Assembly (NCBI GenBank): GCA_025996755.1
Contig: BNTR01000129.1
Location: forward strand, 1 to 7,524
Source of the DNA: Bacteroidia bacterium
GTDB taxonomy: Bacteria; Bacteroidota; Bacteroidia; Bacteroidales; Azobacteroidaceae
DNA: 7,524 nt
Direction: 5' to 3'
A program made the position numbers and the translations under genes. Position 1 is the first letter of the stretch. Every line of letters begins with the position of its first letter. Under the pieces are notes generated by a model. The model did not search any database. It was not told where the DNA came from and saw only the letters and a list, made by a program, of their open reading frames with translations. This document shows positions 7,085-7,524 of this stretch, piece by piece.

Positions 7085-7109
7085 TTTCTTTGCTAAATCT
7101 GAAAAACAA

Positions 7110-7524
7110 ATGAAAATATTCGTATTAAATTGCGGCAGTTCGTCCATCAAGTACAAATTTTTGGATATGACCTCCAAGGAAACGCTGGCGCAGGGCGGCA
7201 TCGAAAAAATCGGCTTGCCCGGCTCGTTCCTCAAACTCACCTTGCCCAACGGCGAAAAAGTGGTGTTGGAAAAAGACATCCCCGAACACAAAACGGGCAT
7301 CCATTTTATTATGGAAACCATCACAGGAGCCAAGTACGGCTGCATCAAGTCGCTGAACGAAATTGATGCGGTGGGTCATCGCGTGGTGCACGGCGGCGAA
7401 AAATTCAATGCCAGCGTCGCCATCACCCCCGAAGTGATTGCGCAAATGGTGGAATGTATCGACCTCGCGCCGCTCCACAACCCGCCCAACCTCGAAGGCA
7501 TCTATGCCATCAACGAACTGCTGC
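7110..7524 (+). CDS. ackA: Acetate kinase, N-terminal part (runs off the window)
   Basis: Acetate kinase converts acetyl-phosphate plus ADP to acetate plus ATP, completing the pathway begun by Pta. The window holds 138 complete codons plus one base of a protein that is normally about 400 residues; the frame is open at the right edge. The N-terminus reads MKIFVLNCGSSSIKYKF, the phosphate-binding segment of the acetate/sugar kinase/Hsp70/actin fold, with N7, S10 and S12. GHRVVHGGEKF (89-99) contains R91, and APLHNPPNLEGI (120-131) contains H123. These match catalytic residues N7, R91 and H123 of the Methanosarcina thermophila enzyme (recalled numbering), with no numbering offset. The ATG at 7110 follows the upstream stop by 25 bases, with an A-rich leader. 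TTTCTTTG (7085-7092) is a poor -7 candidate, so expression most likely comes from the pta promoter. Confidence 0.96.
   Translation, partial: MKIFVLNCGSSSIKYKFLDMTSKETLAQGGIEKIGLPGSFLKLTLPNGEKVVLEKDIPEHKTGIHFIMETITGAKYGCIKSLNEIDAVGHRVVHGGEKFNASVAITPEVIAQMVECIDLAPLHNPPNLEGIYAINELL

Noticed and set aside
7085..7092. TTTCTTTG as a -7 box for a separate ackA promoter.
   Set aside because: It lacks the conserved A of TAnnTTTG and no TTTG lies at the right distance upstream, so transcription from pta is simpler.

Overview
The window looks like a chromosomal segment of a Bacteroidota bacterium, probably Bacteroidales-like. The evidence is three intergenic matches to the Bacteroidota promoter form (TTTG, about 19 bases, TAnnTTTG), weak or absent Shine-Dalgarno sequences, and Bacteroidota-type protein families: a DUF234-type ATPase, an NtrY/NtrX-like pair, a short phosphate acetyltransferase and a secreted VWA/FGE-sulfatase-like protein. 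No genus is claimed.

Layout. The left 1.26 kb carries, on the minus strand, an A+T-rich AAA ATPase gene of the archaeal-ATPase/DUF234 type. Its reading frame stops abruptly where the family normally continues, and it contains a 24-base near-palindrome. A 170-base divergent intergenic region (1261-1430) holds two promoters facing away from each other. Rightward from it run a sigma-54-type response regulator (REC-AAA+-Fis) and, overlapping it by 8 bases, a compact membrane-bound PAS histidine kinase. Together they form one NtrX/NtrY-like two-component system.

After a 43-base gap with its own probable promoter comes pta (phosphate acetyltransferase). Next, 15 bases on, is a 625-residue secreted protein with a VWA-like N-terminal region, a beta-rich middle, a T/P/Q/N-rich linker and a C-terminal FGE-sulfatase-like domain. 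After 25 more bases ackA (acetate kinase) begins and runs off the right edge. Pta and AckA catalyse the two steps acetyl-CoA to acetyl-phosphate to acetate plus ATP, and their genes are usually direct neighbours. Here the secreted protein lies between them, apparently in the same transcription unit.

The most unusual points are the gene inserted between pta and ackA; the odd order of VWA metal-site motifs in its product, with the clear DxSxS motif lying after the rest of the domain; the apparent 3' truncation of the ATPase gene; and the palindromic element read through in frame inside that gene. I saw no RNA genes, CRISPR arrays, complete insertion sequences or convincing intrinsic terminators.
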